This document shows positions 26,571 through 35,350 of a stretch of DNA of 37,504 nucleotides, piece after piece. The translations under genes were made by a program, and so were the position numbers. The stretch comes from a bacterium (GTDB taxonomy: Bacteria; Patescibacteriota; Minisyncoccia; Portnoybacterales; JAKAHB01): the NCBI GenBank assembly GCA_021815315.1, contig JAKAHB010000005.1, positions 1 to 37,504 of the forward strand. Direction: 5' to 3'. Position 1 is the stretch's first letter. The number at the start of each line of letters is the position of its first letter. The notes under the pieces are model-generated. The model was given only the letters and a program-made list of their open reading frames with translations. It was not told the origin of the DNA and did not search any database.

Positions 26571-27790
26571 AATGGCCAGACCTTTTTGAAGAAACCTATG
26601 CGGCCATAACCATAAACAAAGCGCGTTCAGGCTTAACTATTTTAGGTATCGTTATTGGCATCGCTTCGGTGATCGCAATGGTTGCTATCGGGCAGGGGGC
26701 GCAAAGCTCTATTGAGGCCAATATCCAGTCAATCGGATCAAATTTAATTTTAATAATGCCCGGCTCGCAAAGAGGAGCGGGGGTGCAGGTAAGCTCCGGT
26801 CGCGGTAGCGCCCAAACCTTGAAACTGGCTGATGCCAACGCCCTGGAAAAAGAAATTTCCGGAATAAAAGCAATGGCCCCGGAAATTTCCAGGCGTTATC
26901 AAGCGACGGCGAAGGGAAAGAACACTAACACGCAAGTCATCGGTACGGTTCCTGCCTATCTGGACGTTCGCAACGTGAAAATTTATTCGGGAAATTTTTT
27001 TACTGGTCAACAACAAAAGAGTTTGTCCAAGGTGGCGGTTCTGGGTCCGACAGCTAGAGACGATCTTTTCGGAACAGATGTTGATCCCGCCGGACAAAGC
27101 ATCCGGATTAACGGAATTGAATTTAAAATAATCGGCGTCACCAAAGCTAAGGGAGGGACTGGCTTTGGTAGCCAGGACGATATGATTTTTGTGCCCCTGG
27201 AAACGGCTCAGCGTTTTCTGGCGGGAGAAGATTACTTGACAACTATCAGTGTCCAAGCCCAAGATCAAAATTCAATGACGACTATTCAGCAAGAAATCGC
27301 AAATTTGTTGCTTCGTCGTCATAACATCGCCAATCCCCAGGCAGCCGATTTTAATGTTTTGAACCAGTCCGATATCGTGGCAACTGCGTCTAGCGTTACC
27401 AGTGTTTTTACAATCTTGCTTTCTTCTATTGCTGGGATTTCTTTGTTGGTCGGAGGCATCGGCATTATGAACATGATGCTCACTACGGTAACGGAAAGAA
27501 CTAGGGAAATCGGTTTGCGCAAAGCTATCGGTGGCAAAAGGCGGGATATTAATCGGCAGTTTTTGGCGGAATCGGTGATGCTTACCTTCCTGGGCGGAAT
27601 TTTCGGAGTCATTTTAGGCTGGTTGTTGGCTTGGGGGGTGAGCAAATTCGTTAATATCGCGACTCAAGTTTCTTTCGTTTCCGTTTTGCTTGCTTTTGGG
27701 GTCTCCGCCGCTATTGGCATAATCTTTGGTTATTATCCAGCGCGTCGAGCTTCCAAATTGAATCCGATTGCAGCCTTAAGATACGAATAG
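26567..27790 (+). CDS. MacB/FtsX-like ABC transporter permease
   Basis: N-terminal TM, MacB periplasmic-core-like domain, C-terminal FtsX TMs (GGIGIMNMMLTTVTERTREIGLRKAIGGKRRDI). Confidence 0.92.
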   Translation: MKWPDLFEETYAAITINKARSGLTILGIVIGIASVIAMVAIGQGAQSSIEANIQSIGSNLILIMPGSQRGAGVQVSSGRGSAQTLKLADANALEKEISGIKAMAPEISRRYQATAKGKNTNTQVIGTVPAYLDVRNVKIYSGNFFTGQQQKSLSKVAVLGPTARDDLFGTDVDPAGQSIRINGIEFKIIGVTKAKGGTGFGSQDDMIFVPLETAQRFLAGEDYLTTISVQAQDQNSMTTIQQEIANLLLRRHNIANPQAADFNVLNQSDIVATASSVTSVFTILLSSIAGISLLVGGIGIMNMMLTTVTERTREIGLRKAIGGKRRDINRQFLAESVMLTFLGGIFGVILGWLLAWGVSKFVNIATQVSFVSVLLAFGVSAAIGIIFGYYPARRASKLNPIAALRYE

Positions 27791-27856
27791 GCGCGAGCAG
27801 ATAAAGGGCGGGTTTTTACCAAGAAACTTAAATTAATAATTATTAAGATAAAAAAG

Positions 27857-28318
27857 ATGGAAAACAAAAAATATGTTATTGTCGTAGCGGGGCTGATTGT
27901 TATTGTTGGCGCTTTTTTCGGCGGGATGAAATACGGCCAGAGTAAAAAAAGTATTACAACTCAAGACTTACAAAACCTTTCCAGCGATCAGCGCCAGCAA
28001 TTGTTTCAACAAACAAGGGGCGCGGGAAATTCTACCGGCGGGCGCAGAGGAGCAGGAGCAAACGGTCAAAACGGAAATTTTGTGAACGGCGATATTATTG
28101 GCAAAGACGATAAAAGCATTACCGTCAGTTTAAACGGCAACGGTTCTAAAATAGTGTTTTTTTCCGATACCACTAAGATCGGCAAGATTGTTGATGGCAC
28201 GACAGCTGATTTGGAAGTCGGGAAACAAGTGATGGTTGAGGGGACTAAAAACAGCGATGGCAGCCTGACGGCCCAATCAATCCAGTTGCGCCCAACGACA
28301 GCAACTCCAAGCAAATAG
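27857..28318 (+). CDS. Membrane-anchored DUF5666-like protein (paralogue-like to 23487-23975)
   Basis: TM then [68 protein letters not shown]. Confidence 0.65.
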   Translation: MENKKYVIVVAGLIVIVGAFFGGMKYGQSKKSITTQDLQNLSSDQRQQLFQQTRGAGNSTGGRRGAGANGQNGNFVNGDIIGKDDKSITVSLNGNGSKIVFFSDTTKIGKIVDGTTADLEVGKQVMVEGTKNSDGSLTAQSIQLRPTTATPSK

Positions 28319-28371
28319 ACGGGGAAGAATTTTATTTCGAAAAGCTTTTAAAGGGCATCTTTGAGGCGCTA

Positions 28372-28400
28372 TTGACATTTTTAGGCGTTTCGTTTATCAT
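28372..28400 (+). promoter_or_regulatory. Sigma70-like promoter of cassette 3
   Basis: TTGACA (28372-28377), 17-nt spacer, TATCAT (28395-28400). Confidence 0.6.
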
Positions 28401-28476
28401 TAGCTCAAGAATTGTACCCCAAAAACAGAATAGTTTTTGTCTTGTCAGGGGCGGGAGCCCCGGAAGGGAAAGGACG

Positions 28477-29178
28477 ATGAACAGAAAGTTCTGGGCCCTG
28501 GTGGCCCTGGTGGCCCTGGTGGCGTTGGCGGAATCCGCTTGGGCCGGGGGCCTCAACGGCCCCTTCACCAAGTTGACCTATGGCCCCGGCACGGCCAGCG
28601 TGGCCGACAACTCCTTCGTCGGTTACACCCCGCCCAACGGGCGGGTGAGTGACAACGGGTTCGAGGGGGCCGGCGTCGCCGGCCGGAACCTGGAGCTGGA
28701 CCTGAAGCAGGGCGGCTCCAGCCTGAACGCCGGGAGCTGGTGGGTGCTGGACATCACAGAGGGCGGCAACAACGTCGCCCTCCTCAGCATTGAGGTCACC
28801 GGCAACAAGCTGGTCGCCACCAACGTGGTCGGCGGCCATAACGGGGCAACCACGGCCTCGTGGGACGGGGCCGGGCGGTTGCAACTGGGGTTTGGCCCAA
28901 GCGGCCAAATCTCCCAGAGCAACGACTTTTTCGCCGCTGTCCAGCCGGACGAGCTGGTGATCGGCGGCAGGAAGGGCCGGGGCCTCGAGGGCGCCTATGA
29001 CCTCTTTCAGGTGGACCCCAACGGGGCCACCCGCCGCGACCTGACCCCCGCCGGCTTCCAGGAGGTGGATGCCGGGCTTTACCGGCGGGGTAACCAGTGG
29101 CTCGCCACCTTTGACGGCGACGGCGCGATCTTCTTGGATCGCGACGCTCACGTCGGTGGCATCGGGGTCATCAAGTAG
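28477..29178 (+). CDS. Secreted beta-rich protein of unknown function (GC-rich cassette 3)
   Basis: SD GGGAAAGGA before ATG 28477; signal peptide MNRKFWALVALVALVALAESAWA; GC-rich codons (Lys apparently all AAG) unlike neighbours. Track start at 28372 lies in the promoter and is rejected. Confidence 0.8.
   Translation: MNRKFWALVALVALVALAESAWAGGLNGPFTKLTYGPGTASVADNSFVGYTPPNGRVSDNGFEGAGVAGRNLELDLKQGGSSLNAGSWWVLDITEGGNNVALLSIEVTGNKLVATNVVGGHNGATTASWDGAGRLQLGFGPSGQISQSNDFFAAVQPDELVIGGRKGRGLEGAYDLFQVDPNGATRRDLTPAGFQEVDAGLYRRGNQWLATFDGDGAIFLDRDAHVGGIGVIK
28495..28521 (+). repeat. 9-bp tandem repeat (GCCCTGGTG)x3 within the signal peptide
   Basis: Encodes ALV-ALV-ALV in the hydrophobic core. Confidence 0.95.
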
Positions 29179-29249
29179 CGCGGCTGTCGCCGCGCGCCTA
29201 GGCCAGTCTTGTCTGGCCGGGCCGGTTCTACGGAACCGGCCCTTTTTTT
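29178..29249 (+). terminator. Triple-hairpin terminator region of cassette 3
   Basis: GCGCGGC-TGTC-GCCGCGC (29178-29195), GGCCAG-TCTTGT-CTGGCC (29201-29218), GGGCCGGTTC-TACG-GAACCGGCCC (29219-29242) then TTTTTTT. Confidence 0.9.
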
Positions 29250-29325
29250 ATTTCTGTTCTTGCTAAAGTTCAGTCTTGGTTACTAGCGGCCGTCTATGCT
29301 AGAATAGAAAGCATAGATAAAGATT

Positions 29326-30693
29326 ATGGCCAAAAAAATATTTGAAAAAATTGTAGAAACGCCGGCGGATGTTTTGAGCAAGGGGATTGAGGAAGTAGCC
29401 AAAGCGGAAAAAAAACTTTCTCAAGAAAAACCGATAAAAGTGGCCAGAAGATATTGGCATATTCTAGGGCCGGGGCTGACCACCGGCGCGGCAGACGACG
29501 ACCCTTCGGGCATTGCCACCTATTCGCAAACCGGGGCCAGGTATGGCTTTCAGCTTTTGTGGTTGGCTCCTCTGACCTTTCCTCTGATGGCGGTGGTGCA
29601 GGAAATATGCGCTCGCATTGGTATGGTTACGGGCAGGGGACTAGCTGCCAATATCCGCCAACACTATCCAAGGTGGGTGCTCTATCTTTGCGCCGGTCTT
29701 TTATTTTTTTCCAACACTTTTAATTTGGGAGCCGACTTGGGCGTGATGGCCAAAGCCACACAGCTGCTATTCCCTGGGTTGACTTTTGCCTTACTGGTCA
29801 TTGGTTTTGCCCTTTTGAGTCTGGCGCTACAAATTTTTGTTAGCTATGAACGCTATTCCAAATATTTGAAATATCTGGCCCTGGCGCTTTTGTGCTATGT
29901 CTTTTCGACCTTAAGCATCAAGCTTAACTGGTTGGAAATTTTTAAGCACAGTCTTATCCCCAGCCTCAATTTTTCCAAAGAACAGATTTTTTTAATTTGC
30001 GGCATTCTGGGAACAACAATTTCGCCTTATCTTTTTTTCTGGCAGCCCTCGCAGGAAGTGGAAGAGGAAATCAAAGATGGCAAAACCAGAATAGAGATGC
30101 GTCAAGGGGCTAGCGTCAAGGAACTAAAGAATATGAGAACCGACGTGTGGTCGGGGATGATTTTTTCCAACGCGGCCATGTTCTTTATTATTGTCGCTTG
30201 CGCTGGCACTTTATTTGTCAACGGATTGACCAATATCAATACCGCCCAAGAAGCGGCTTTGGCCTTGCGGCCTTTCGCCGGAAATTTTGCCTATTTACTT
30301 TTTACTTTAGGAATTATCGGCGTGGGTCTTTTGGGGGTGCCCATCTTGGCTGGCTCGGCTTCTTACGCTTTGTCTGAAAGCTTTGGCTGGCGGCACGGCC
30401 TTTACCGCAAACTAAAACAGGCTTCGGCTTTTTATAGCGTGATTATCGTTTCGGTGTTGGCGGGGCTACTGATGAACTTTATCGGGCTGGATCCGATCAA
30501 GACGCTAATCTACGCGGCGGTAATCAATGGCATCGTGGCACCGGTGATTCTGGTATTGATTATGGGAATCAGCAGCGATAAAAAAATAATGGGAGAGCGG
30601 GTCAATGGCCCGTTGACGAAAGGAATAGGCTGGCTGACGACCTTGCTGATGATTGTTGTCGGAGCAGCCACAATCGCGGGATTTTTTGTCTAG
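29326..30693 (+). CDS. NRAMP-family-like transporter (divergent metal-site motifs)
   Basis: 455 aa; GPGLTTGAADDDPSGIATYSQTGARYG (TM1) and GILGTTISPYLFFWQPSQEVEEE (TM6) fit the PF01566 superfamily. Confidence 0.82.
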   Translation: MAKKIFEKIVETPADVLSKGIEEVAKAEKKLSQEKPIKVARRYWHILGPGLTTGAADDDPSGIATYSQTGARYGFQLLWLAPLTFPLMAVVQEICARIGMVTGRGLAANIRQHYPRWVLYLCAGLLFFSNTFNLGADLGVMAKATQLLFPGLTFALLVIGFALLSLALQIFVSYERYSKYLKYLALALLCYVFSTLSIKLNWLEIFKHSLIPSLNFSKEQIFLICGILGTTISPYLFFWQPSQEVEEEIKDGKTRIEMRQGASVKELKNMRTDVWSGMIFSNAAMFFIIVACAGTLFVNGLTNINTAQEAALALRPFAGNFAYLLFTLGIIGVGLLGVPILAGSASYALSESFGWRHGLYRKLKQASAFYSVIIVSVLAGLLMNFIGLDPIKTLIYAAVINGIVAPVILVLIMGISSDKKIMGERVNGPLTKGIGWLTTLLMIVVGAATIAGFFV

Positions 30694-30734
30694 AGCAGTC
30701 CCAGATATTTATTTTTTAATAATCGGAATAGAAG

Positions 30735-31529
30735 ATGATTGAAGTTACCAATTTAACGAAAAAATTTAAAGATAACGACCTATTAGCCGTTGATGGCATT
30801 TCCTTTTCGGTCAAAGCCGGAGAAGTTTTTGCTTTTTTGGGCCCCAACGGCGCCGGGAAAAGCACGACCATAAAAATGCTAACTACGTTGCTGGAACCAA
30901 CTGGCGGCCAAATGCGCATTGGCGGAAAAGATCCGGTTGAAGAGCAAGACGAAGTGCGCAAGCTGTTTGGTATCGTTTTTCAAGACCCGAGCCTGGATGA
31001 CGAATTAACCGCGTGGGAGAACATGGAATTTCATGGCGTGCTCTATCGAGTTCCCAAAAAATTACGTCGGGAAAGAATTGAGGAGCTGCTGAAGTTCGTT
31101 GAATTGTGGGAGCGCAAAGACGACTTGGTAAAGAATTTTTCCGGAGGGATGAAGAGACGACTGGAAATAGCCCGGGGGTTGTTGCACCACCCTAGAGTTT
31201 TTTTCTTGGACGAGCCGACTTTGGGTCTTGACCCGCAGACAAGAAATCATATTTGGTCGTATATCAAGGAATTAAACAAAAAAGAGGGAATCACGGTATT
31301 TTTTTCCACCCATTATATGGAAGAAGCCGACCGGGTGGCCGATCGCCTCGCGGTCATTGACCACGGTAAAATTGTGGCCGAGGGCACACCCCAGGAACTA
31401 AAAGACCGGGCGGGAGTTGCCTCGCTGGAAGACGCTTTCATCGCTCTGACGGGTAAGGAAATCAGAGAAGAGAGCGCGGGCAGTCTGGACCGCTTGCGCA
31501 ACGGCGCCAAGATGTGGCGCAGGCGCTAG
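30735..31529 (+). CDS. ABC-2 type transporter ATP-binding protein (DrrA-like)
   Basis: GPNGAGKSTTIKMLTTLLEPTGG, NFSGGMKRRLEIARGLLHHPRVFFLDEPTLGLDPQTR. Confidence 0.93.
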   Translation: MIEVTNLTKKFKDNDLLAVDGISFSVKAGEVFAFLGPNGAGKSTTIKMLTTLLEPTGGQMRIGGKDPVEEQDEVRKLFGIVFQDPSLDDELTAWENMEFHGVLYRVPKKLRRERIEELLKFVELWERKDDLVKNFSGGMKRRLEIARGLLHHPRVFFLDEPTLGLDPQTRNHIWSYIKELNKKEGITVFFSTHYMEEADRVADRLAVIDHGKIVAEGTPQELKDRAGVASLEDAFIALTGKEIREESAGSLDRLRNGAKMWRRR

Positions 31530-31558
31530 GATTGAAACAGCAAATTCACAAAATTACT

Positions 31559-32305
31559 ATGAAAATAATTTGGATCCTTTGGCTAAGACAAATTAAAAGA
31601 TATTTTCGCTCAAAAGCGCGCATGGTCGGTTCTTTGGGGCAACCTTTGCTTTTTTTATTGGCGCTGGGCTATGGTTTTGGGCCGGTGTTTAAAAAAGCTG
31701 GGGGTGGCAATTACATTGAATTTTTAGCGCCCGGAATTGTAGCTATGGCCATACTTTTTACTTCTGTTTTTTCCGGCATTGAAATTATCTGGGACAGACA
31801 ATTTGGTTTTTTAAAAGAAACTTTGGTTGCTCCAGTTTCCCGCTTGCAGATTATGATCGGGCGGACTTTGGGCGGAGCCACCGTGGCTTTGTTGCAAGGC
31901 ATCATCGTTTTGGTCTTGGCGATAATTGCCGGTTTTCGTCCGACGCACCTTGGCTTGGCGGCGCTGTCGTTGGTTTTTATGTTTTGCACCGCTTTGTTGT
32001 TCACCGCCCTGGGAACAGCCATCGCTTCTGTTTTGGAAGACATGCAGGGCTTCCAGCTGATAATAAATTTTTTAGTAATGCCGCTTTTCTTTCTCTCAGG
32101 CGCGTTGTTCCCGTTGGAGGGTTTACCCAAGGCTATCGGTATGGTTGCCAGAGCCAACCCCTTAACTTATGGCGTTGATGGTTTGCGCGGGACCCTGGCC
32201 GGATTTAGCCATTTTTCCTTGGGATTGGATTTTATAATTTTGTTGGCAGTGGTCTCTCTCTTTATGATCATCGGCAGTTATTTGTTTTCAAAAATTCAGG
32301 CGTAA
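31559..32305 (+). CDS. ABC-2 type transporter permease (DrrB-like)
   Basis: Six-TM ABC-2 membrane domain; ATG at 31559 preferred; C-terminal PLTYGVDGLRGTLAG motif. Confidence 0.9.
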   Translation: MKIIWILWLRQIKRYFRSKARMVGSLGQPLLFLLALGYGFGPVFKKAGGGNYIEFLAPGIVAMAILFTSVFSGIEIIWDRQFGFLKETLVAPVSRLQIMIGRTLGGATVALLQGIIVLVLAIIAGFRPTHLGLAALSLVFMFCTALLFTALGTAIASVLEDMQGFQLIINFLVMPLFFLSGALFPLEGLPKAIGMVARANPLTYGVDGLRGTLAGFSHFSLGLDFIILLAVVSLFMIIGSYLFSKIQA

Positions 32306-32337
32306 AAATTTCGGGCCGGAGAAAAATAATTTAAAAC

Positions 32338-32366
32338 TTGAAAAATTTTAAGAATCAATGTATTTT
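32338..32366 (+). promoter_or_regulatory. Candidate promoter of cassette 4
   Basis: TTGAAA, 17-nt spacer, TATTTT. Confidence 0.4.
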
Positions 32367-32435
32367 ATTTAAAACAAGAGAATACCAACGCTTTGTTAAA
32401 CCACCGTTCTTTGAACGGGGGTAAAAGGATGGTGA

Positions 32436-33485
32436 GTGGTGGCCGAAGAACAGCTGAAGAGACAGAGGGAGAATGTCCAGGCTATTTTGGATCGGGAGGG
32501 CCTGACCAAAAAATACATCCCGGATTTCTCGGTAAGACTGATGGACGTTTGGGAGGGGAACCCCCGGCTGAATGTTGATGAAGGGGCGCTGGACGAGCTG
32601 GCCGGGAGCATCGCAACGGTCGGCGTTAGGGAGCCGCTTCTGGGTTTTCCCGTGAGCGAACGCGCGAAGATCATTGATGGCCAGCGTCGCCTCTTGGCTT
32701 GCAGGAAAGTGGAGAGAGAAACCGCTCCGCTAATCCTGGTTGAGGGGCTGGCCGAGGAGGAAAAGCTCATCTTGGCCCTCTCTGCCGCGATAACGCAAAA
32801 AAAATTATCACTGGTGGAAGAGGGTTACTGGATGCAGGACCTCAAAAACCGGGGGTATGCTCCCGACCAGATCGCCCGTTTCATGGGCTGTGCCTTGCCA
32901 ACGGTTTGGGAGCGGCTAGCCATTATGTCACTACCCGAGGGCATCTTGGCCGCGCTGGCTTCGGGTAACCTCTCCCGCCAGGAAGGACTTTTGCTGGCCA
33001 GGTGTCCGAGGGATCTGGTTGGGCAAATGGTCCAGGACCTGGAGGGCTTTAGGCGTCGCTACCTTTCCGAAGGGGGCCGCCGGCCCAACGCGAAAAGAGT
33101 GGAGCAAGAAGCAATTCGCGAGCTGGCTCCCCAGGGGAGGCAGCTCCAAAGCGTTCAACAAGCGGCTGGTCTGGTTGCCCAGCCACGGCGGGTCGTTTCT
33201 ACCCCCCAAGAGGCGCTGTTTAGGGAGCTCCGTTCCGCGCTAGGACGGCTTGGGGACTGCCTGGATGATCTGGCCAAGTTGGGCAATGAACAACTTGGCC
33301 CTGAAGCAATCGAGGAGCTGATCAGGGAGAGGCGGTTTAGCCCGAACTTGTTGGCGACCTTATACTCGGAAGCCGATGAGGCAACCGGACTTTTGGAAAA
33401 CTTCCTCTCCCGCCTGGAAAGGCTGGGGCACAAGGACTTTATTTCGCGGTTGCAAAAAGCAGCCGCTGCCAGTAAAAAGAAGTAG
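32436..33485 (+). CDS. Stand-alone ParB/Spo0J-like protein (GC-rich cassette 4)
   Basis: ParB N-domain (NPRLNVDEGALDELAGSIATVGVREPLLGFPV..AKIIDGQRRLLACRKV) plus KorB/ParB HTH (YAPDQIARFMGCALPTVWERLAIMSLPEGILAALASGNLSRQEGLLLA). SD AAAAGGATGG before GTG. Confidence 0.8.
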   Translation: MVAEEQLKRQRENVQAILDREGLTKKYIPDFSVRLMDVWEGNPRLNVDEGALDELAGSIATVGVREPLLGFPVSERAKIIDGQRRLLACRKVERETAPLILVEGLAEEEKLILALSAAITQKKLSLVEEGYWMQDLKNRGYAPDQIARFMGCALPTVWERLAIMSLPEGILAALASGNLSRQEGLLLARCPRDLVGQMVQDLEGFRRRYLSEGGRRPNAKRVEQEAIRELAPQGRQLQSVQQAAGLVAQPRRVVSTPQEALFRELRSALGRLGDCLDDLAKLGNEQLGPEAIEELIRERRFSPNLLATLYSEADEATGLLENFLSRLERLGHKDFISRLQKAAAASKKK

Positions 33486-33507
33486 GGGCAACATGCTAAA
33501 TCATCCC

Positions 33508-33536
33508 GCGGCCGGTAAAATCCCGGCCGCTTTTTA
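33508..33536 (+). terminator. Intrinsic terminator of cassette 4
   Basis: GCGGCCGG-TAAAATC-CCGGCCGC-TTTTTATT. Confidence 0.88.
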
Positions 33537-33677
33537 TTCTCTGATAAGATCTCTTCGGGTCAACAACCAATCTTAAAACCGGTGTAAAGAGCGGGCTTTT
33601 CCGGGCGGGGTTGAACAACAATTGTTTCGGTTCTATAATAAGCTGGCATTAAAATATTAAGAATTAAACTTTTTGCT

Positions 33678-34847
33678 ATGGACTATAAGAAGGCCTCTCT
33701 AAATCTGCACAAAAAACATCGCGGGAAAATGGAGATCAAATCCAAGGTTTCTTTAAAGAAAAAAAACGACCTGTCAACAGCCTACACTCCGGGTGTGGCC
33801 GAGGTTTGCCGTTTAATTGCCAAAGACAAAAAAGCGGTTTATACCCACACCATCAAAGCCAACACTATCGCTGTTGTAACCGACGGCTCGGCGATTTTGG
33901 GTTTGGGCAATTTGGGCCCGGAAGCGGCTTTGCCGGTGATGGAAGGCAAAGCGATTCTTTTTAAAGAGTTTGGCAATGTGGATGCTTTTCCGATTTGTCT
34001 GGCGACGCAAGATACAGAAGAGATTATCAAGGCGGTCAAGTTAATCGCCCCGGCTTTGGGCGGAATTAATTTGGAAGATATTTCGGCGCCGCGCTGTTTT
34101 GAAATTGAAGAAAGACTAAAAAAGGAACTGGACATCCCCGTCTTTCACGACGACCAGCACGGGACAGCCATTGTAACGCTGGCGGCTCTTTTAAATTCCT
34201 TGAAGGTTGTTAAAAAAGAAATTGGCCGAATTAAAATTGTGGTTAACGGCGCCGGCGCGGCGGCCATGTCGATCGTCAAATTGTTAGTAATGGCGGGCGC
34301 AAAAAACAGGAATGTGATTATGTTAGACACCAAAGGAATCCTTTATCAGGGACGAGAAGGAATGAACAAATACAAAGAAAAAATCGCTAAGATCACCAAT
34401 TCACAAAAGATTAAAGGGGGGCTGGAAGAAGCGTTGGCCGGGGCGGATGTTTTTATCGGTGTTTCCGCGGCCAACGTTTTGAACAAGAAAATGGTAGCAA
34501 CCATGGCGAACCGGCCGATTGTTTTTGCCATGGCTAACCCCGATCCGGAAATAAGCTATGCCGAGGCCCAAAAAACCAAAATTGCCGTTTTTGGCACCGG
34601 TCGCTCCGACTACCCCAACCAAATCAATAACGTCTTGGCCTTCCCGGGAATTTTTCGTGGCGCCTTGGACGCGCAAGCTCGGCAGATTACCGACAAAATG
34701 AAGTTGGCGGCCGCCTACACCATCGCTAAACTGGTGAGCAAAAAAGAACTTAAGCCTACTTTTATTATCCCGGCAGTCCTGGACAAACGGGTCGGTCGGG
34801 CCGTTGCCGCGGCGGTGAAAAAAGCGTACAATGAGAACAGGGTATAG
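33678..34847 (+). CDS. NAD(P)-dependent malic enzyme
   Basis: 389 aa; STAYTPGVAEVCRLI, VTDGSAILGLGNLGPEAALPVMEGKAILFKEFG, VFHDDQHGTAIVTLAALLNSLK, GAGAAAMSIVKLL. Confidence 0.93.
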   Translation: MDYKKASLNLHKKHRGKMEIKSKVSLKKKNDLSTAYTPGVAEVCRLIAKDKKAVYTHTIKANTIAVVTDGSAILGLGNLGPEAALPVMEGKAILFKEFGNVDAFPICLATQDTEEIIKAVKLIAPALGGINLEDISAPRCFEIEERLKKELDIPVFHDDQHGTAIVTLAALLNSLKVVKKEIGRIKIVVNGAGAAAMSIVKLLVMAGAKNRNVIMLDTKGILYQGREGMNKYKEKIAKITNSQKIKGGLEEALAGADVFIGVSAANVLNKKMVATMANRPIVFAMANPDPEISYAEAQKTKIAVFGTGRSDYPNQINNVLAFPGIFRGALDAQARQITDKMKLAAAYTIAKLVSKKELKPTFIIPAVLDKRVGRAVAAAVKKAYNENRV

Positions 34848-34850
34848 CAA

Positions 34851-34914
34851 CTAGCCGATAGGGGCTAGACTAAATATTAAATTTCCGGTGCTAGTGGCTA
34901 TTGGCTAGCCCCTA
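34851..34914. repeat. CTAG-rich inverted repeat with alternative pairings
   Basis: TAGGGGCTAG (34859-34868) pairs with CTAGCCCCTA (34905-34914); alternatively CTAGCCGATAG (34851-34861) pairs with CTATTGGCTAG (34898-34908) with one G-U. Confidence 0.75.
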
Positions 34915-34926
34915 GTGCCTAAAAAT

Positions 34927-35346
34927 ATGGCCAGTTCTTGGATTCGCGTCGTATATTATTATCTATTCGCCTTGGTCGGTTTGGTCTTGGTGATTATAGC
35001 GCTGATCAACGGGATAAATTTGGCTTTAAAAATGACCGTCTTTAAACAAGCCGATCTGGACACCTACGGTTATCAAAAACAACCGCCCATTCCGGCTTCT
35101 TTGGAAAAACAAGTTGGAGACCTGGGGAGCAACAAAGAGCTTAACTTGAGTGAAACGAATAAAAAAGAAATTCAAAATTGGCTGACAGATTACAAGGCCT
35201 GGAAAGAACAGCAAGCCAAAGTTGATCCGGTTATAGCCCAGCGTCAACGAGAAGCCTCCACTGCGATAGCGATGTTGGTCATCGGCCTGCCTTTGTTTCT
35301 CTTCCACTTTTTGATAATTAAAAAAGAAAAGATAGGACTGGCCTAA
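34927..35346 (+). CDS. Membrane protein with two TMs, unknown function (DUF5671-like?)
   Basis: TM at each end with a soluble mid-segment; ATG 34927. Confidence 0.65.
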   Translation: MASSWIRVVYYYLFALVGLVLVIIALINGINLALKMTVFKQADLDTYGYQKQPPIPASLEKQVGDLGSNKELNLSETNKKEIQNWLTDYKAWKEQQAKVDPVIAQRQREASTAIAMLVIGLPLFLFHFLIIKKEKIGLA

Positions 35347-35350
35347 AAAT

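Noticed and set aside
28405-29151. 248-aa minus-strand ORF opposite the GC-rich secreted protein
   Set aside because: Expected spurious open frame in GC-rich DNA; no SD or promoter; composition (Gly/Ala/Val/Pro/His-rich) reflects the antisense of the real gene.
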